A DNA stretch of 64,000 bases, from positions 21,186,988 to 21,250,987 of the forward strand of contig CM055110.1 in the NCBI GenBank assembly GCA_029204225.1. The letters run 5' to 3'. The notes under the pieces are model-generated. The model was given only the letters and a program-made list of their open reading frames with translations, was not told the DNA's origin and did not search any database. Origin of the DNA: Diphasiastrum complanatum. Taxonomy: Eukaryota > Streptophyta > Lycopodiopsida > Lycopodiales > Lycopodiaceae. Both the position numbers and the translations under genes were made by a program. Positions 62,188 through 64,000 of the stretch are shown here, in pieces. How positions within the stretch are numbered: position 1 is the first letter of the stretch; every line of letters begins with the position of its first letter.

Positions 62188-63972
62188 CACAGCTTGGGGG
62201 CTAGATCCATTTTGATCAAGATTGGTTGGTACGTTTGAGCCACCATTGTTTCTCTTGTTTCGGCATCCTAGTATTGATCTTTGGAGGAGGTCTTGAAAAT
62301 ACTAGCCTTGAAGAGTGTTGTTCTTTTTGTCTAAGAAAGTCATTTTCCCAACATATTCTAGTAAAGAACATAGATCATATGATCCTATCATGAGTAGAAA
62401 TGATAGAGTTGGTTAGAGTGATCTTCTCAAGTTACTTTGGTAGAGTCCAATGTAGAGAGTCCAATATTTATTGATGCTGTAAGTGGTAATGAGGTCAAAT
62501 CATTATCATGTCAATCATCTCCAACACCTATGACTAGAAGTTCATCTAGGGGTAGCAAGATTTCTTAAGTAGTTGAAGACGCTAACCTTGTTTCAATGAT
62601 TTCTATAGCATGCAACGAGAGAACAAAGGTGATGATTTTTCCACTTACTCATTCTCGGGTTTGTGATGGGTAATGTTGATTATTGGTGCTTCTCTAAGGT
62701 TGGTGATGTTCATGCTTCTCTAAGGTTGGAGTTAGGTACACAAAGACAAACCCAAATATGCACTTATGGATTGGTTGGCCTTAGGAGATGTTATGCAAGC
62801 TCTCTAGTTGATGTAAATAGGGCTCATTCCCATTCAAATCATAATCATGTAATAGACAAGCATTTGGGTTGATCTGCTTTTAATCACATATTGTATATTT
62901 CTCTCTCCATAGCTCAGTTAATGATCAAGATCAAACTGTAATTTTTGTGTTGGATGTAATTTTGATGTTATTCTAAGTTCATATCATCAATCTTGTTTAA
63001 ATCCATAAGCATCTTGGAAGATAGATCTTGATGCATAGATGTTTGGTAGCATAACACCCTTTGTTTCAATCATGAGTTAATGTGTCTAGATAGAAGAATT
63101 GATGACTTATATAGTTCATAGCCCTTTTCCACTAGTTAAGAATTAGTGACATTGGTGAGGGGGATTTGGGGCAGGTCATTGAATATTGAATGGTGAGTAC
63201 ATTTTGCACATGATCACAAAAGGCCTTGGCCCATACATCCTAAAATATACTAAACATGAACAAGAATGAGAACTTTGATTTACAATACAGTAGTGGCTTC
63301 TCCTTACAAGCCTCATTTATCTTTCATCTTGCTTGATCCAGTAGTTTTCTTGAGAAAATGCTTGAAAGGTTTGAAACTCAGACGTTTGAAAGGTTGCCAA
63401 AAGCAGCTTGAGGAATCTTGCATATGAGAAAGATACGATGTACGCATTTGTGACCGTGTCTTACAAAGTTACTACCATCATATGTAAGCATCTAGCTACA
63501 CCTTGAGATGACTTGTGTGTAACTAGACTAGAAAAATATGTCCCATTTGGTATATTGGTAATGTTCTAATTCTTTGCAAAGTAGCTAGTGTGTTACTTGA
63601 TAGCCTAAAACCATAGTTGCAGCGAATCGCGATTTGCTAGGTCCGTGATTCGTGAATCGCGATTTTGAACCCAGAATCGTAAATTTTTTTTTTTTTTGTT
63701 GGGAAAAATAGCTTATGGCTGAATTTTTCTTTAGGGGAGCTCCCATAAGTGTAGTAGATAGGGCACAAACAGATAAAAGTCCTTGATAGAACCCAACATG
63801 GATTTGTTAGACATAACTAAATAATCCACCTCTCAGTTTAGTAGTCACTAGTTAACCATGAGCTCAAATCTGTAAGGCACCCATTATGAGGAGAAGCCAT
63901 TATTGAGCACGGTTGTTAGTATGGAGTCTACTGTGAGACCATGATGGTTAGGAGATGGCTAGATTACAGTGT
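62188..63972. other. intergenic, no supported gene
   Basis: A near-duplicated TGATG-TT-GCTTCTCTAAGGTTGG word near 62685 and 62710, and two GAATCGCGATTT words at 63627 and 63653. A 69-codon frame at 62663-62872 lacks motifs. Confidence 0.45.
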
Positions 63973-63973
63973 T

Positions 63974-63988
63974 GGGGGGCAACGCCCC
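63974..63988. other. GC hairpin at the window end
   Basis: GGGGGC-AAC-GCCCCC: a perfect 6-bp stem with a 3-base loop in an otherwise AT-rich area, followed by GC-rich sequence that leaves the window. May be the start of another repeat. Confidence 0.5.
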
Positions 63989-64000
63989 CTAGCGGCGGGG

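Noticed and set aside
1-64000. CRISPR arrays, riboswitches, bacterial operons, integrated bacterial or phage DNA
   Set aside because: The repeats are LTRs, tandem duplications or microsatellites; there is no spacer-repeat pattern and no prokaryotic gene organisation.

Overview
This is nuclear DNA of a land plant with a repeat-rich genome. Evidence: Ty1/copia and Ty3/gypsy retroelements with priming sites complementary to initiator tRNA-Met, a chromodomain-bearing gypsy integrase, a plant-type LINE, degraded hAT (DUF659-type) transposases, plant-type introns, and one exon that closely matches plant cyclophilin CYP22. I saw no bacterial operons, CRISPR, rRNA or tRNA genes. The lineage cannot be fixed from this window; repeat load and possible long introns would fit a large non-angiosperm genome, but that is weak inference.

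Layout. 1-6121: a copia pol on the minus strand fused to a decayed gypsy gag-pol on the same strand. 6115-10645: a 1.7-kb inverted repeat built from the leader and gag start of a second gypsy element, whose PBS and LTR follow at 10648-11090. 11086-12888: 5' half of a copia element on the minus strand. 12889-14240: gag scraps and unrecognised coding-like DNA. 15130-26760: a field of hAT transposase fragments in both orientations, broken by a nearly full-length LINE (15955-20870, minus) and by a fragment of an LTR family (21512-22306) that recurs at 60640-62187. 27973-28660: first exons of a CYP22-like cyclophilin gene (minus). 28790-38900: AT-rich intergenic DNA with old copia and LTR remnants, including a clear 1,021-bp copia LTR (34041-35061). 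38909-39377: a possible two-exon gene of 94 codons (minus). 41400-42300: gypsy integrase ruin. 44642-56581: a nested LTR-retrotransposon cluster. 56848-57360: first exon of a probable plastid-targeted membrane protein gene (plus). 57361-64000: intergenic repeats.

The most informative part is 44642-56581. Four insertions can be ordered by intact 5-bp target duplications. A 2.6-kb non-coding internal region with 1.22-kb LTRs (family 2) lies at 46815-56576, duplication GGCGG. An opposite-strand family-2 solo LTR sits in its 5' LTR (GTCAC). A family-1 chromovirus carrying RNase H, integrase and chromodomain sits inside that solo LTR (GCATC). A family-1 solo LTR sits in a neighbouring family-2 LTR (GCACC). 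Families 1 and 2 share LTR ends, a promoter-like block and the sequence before the polypurine tract, so family 2 looks like a non-autonomous partner of family 1. The cluster ends about 270 bp upstream of the plastid-protein gene.

Only three loci look like host genes: the CYP22-like exon, the 94-codon gene and the plastid-type exon. For the two larger ones the remaining exons were not found, so they lie outside the window, in parts I could not read, or are gone.
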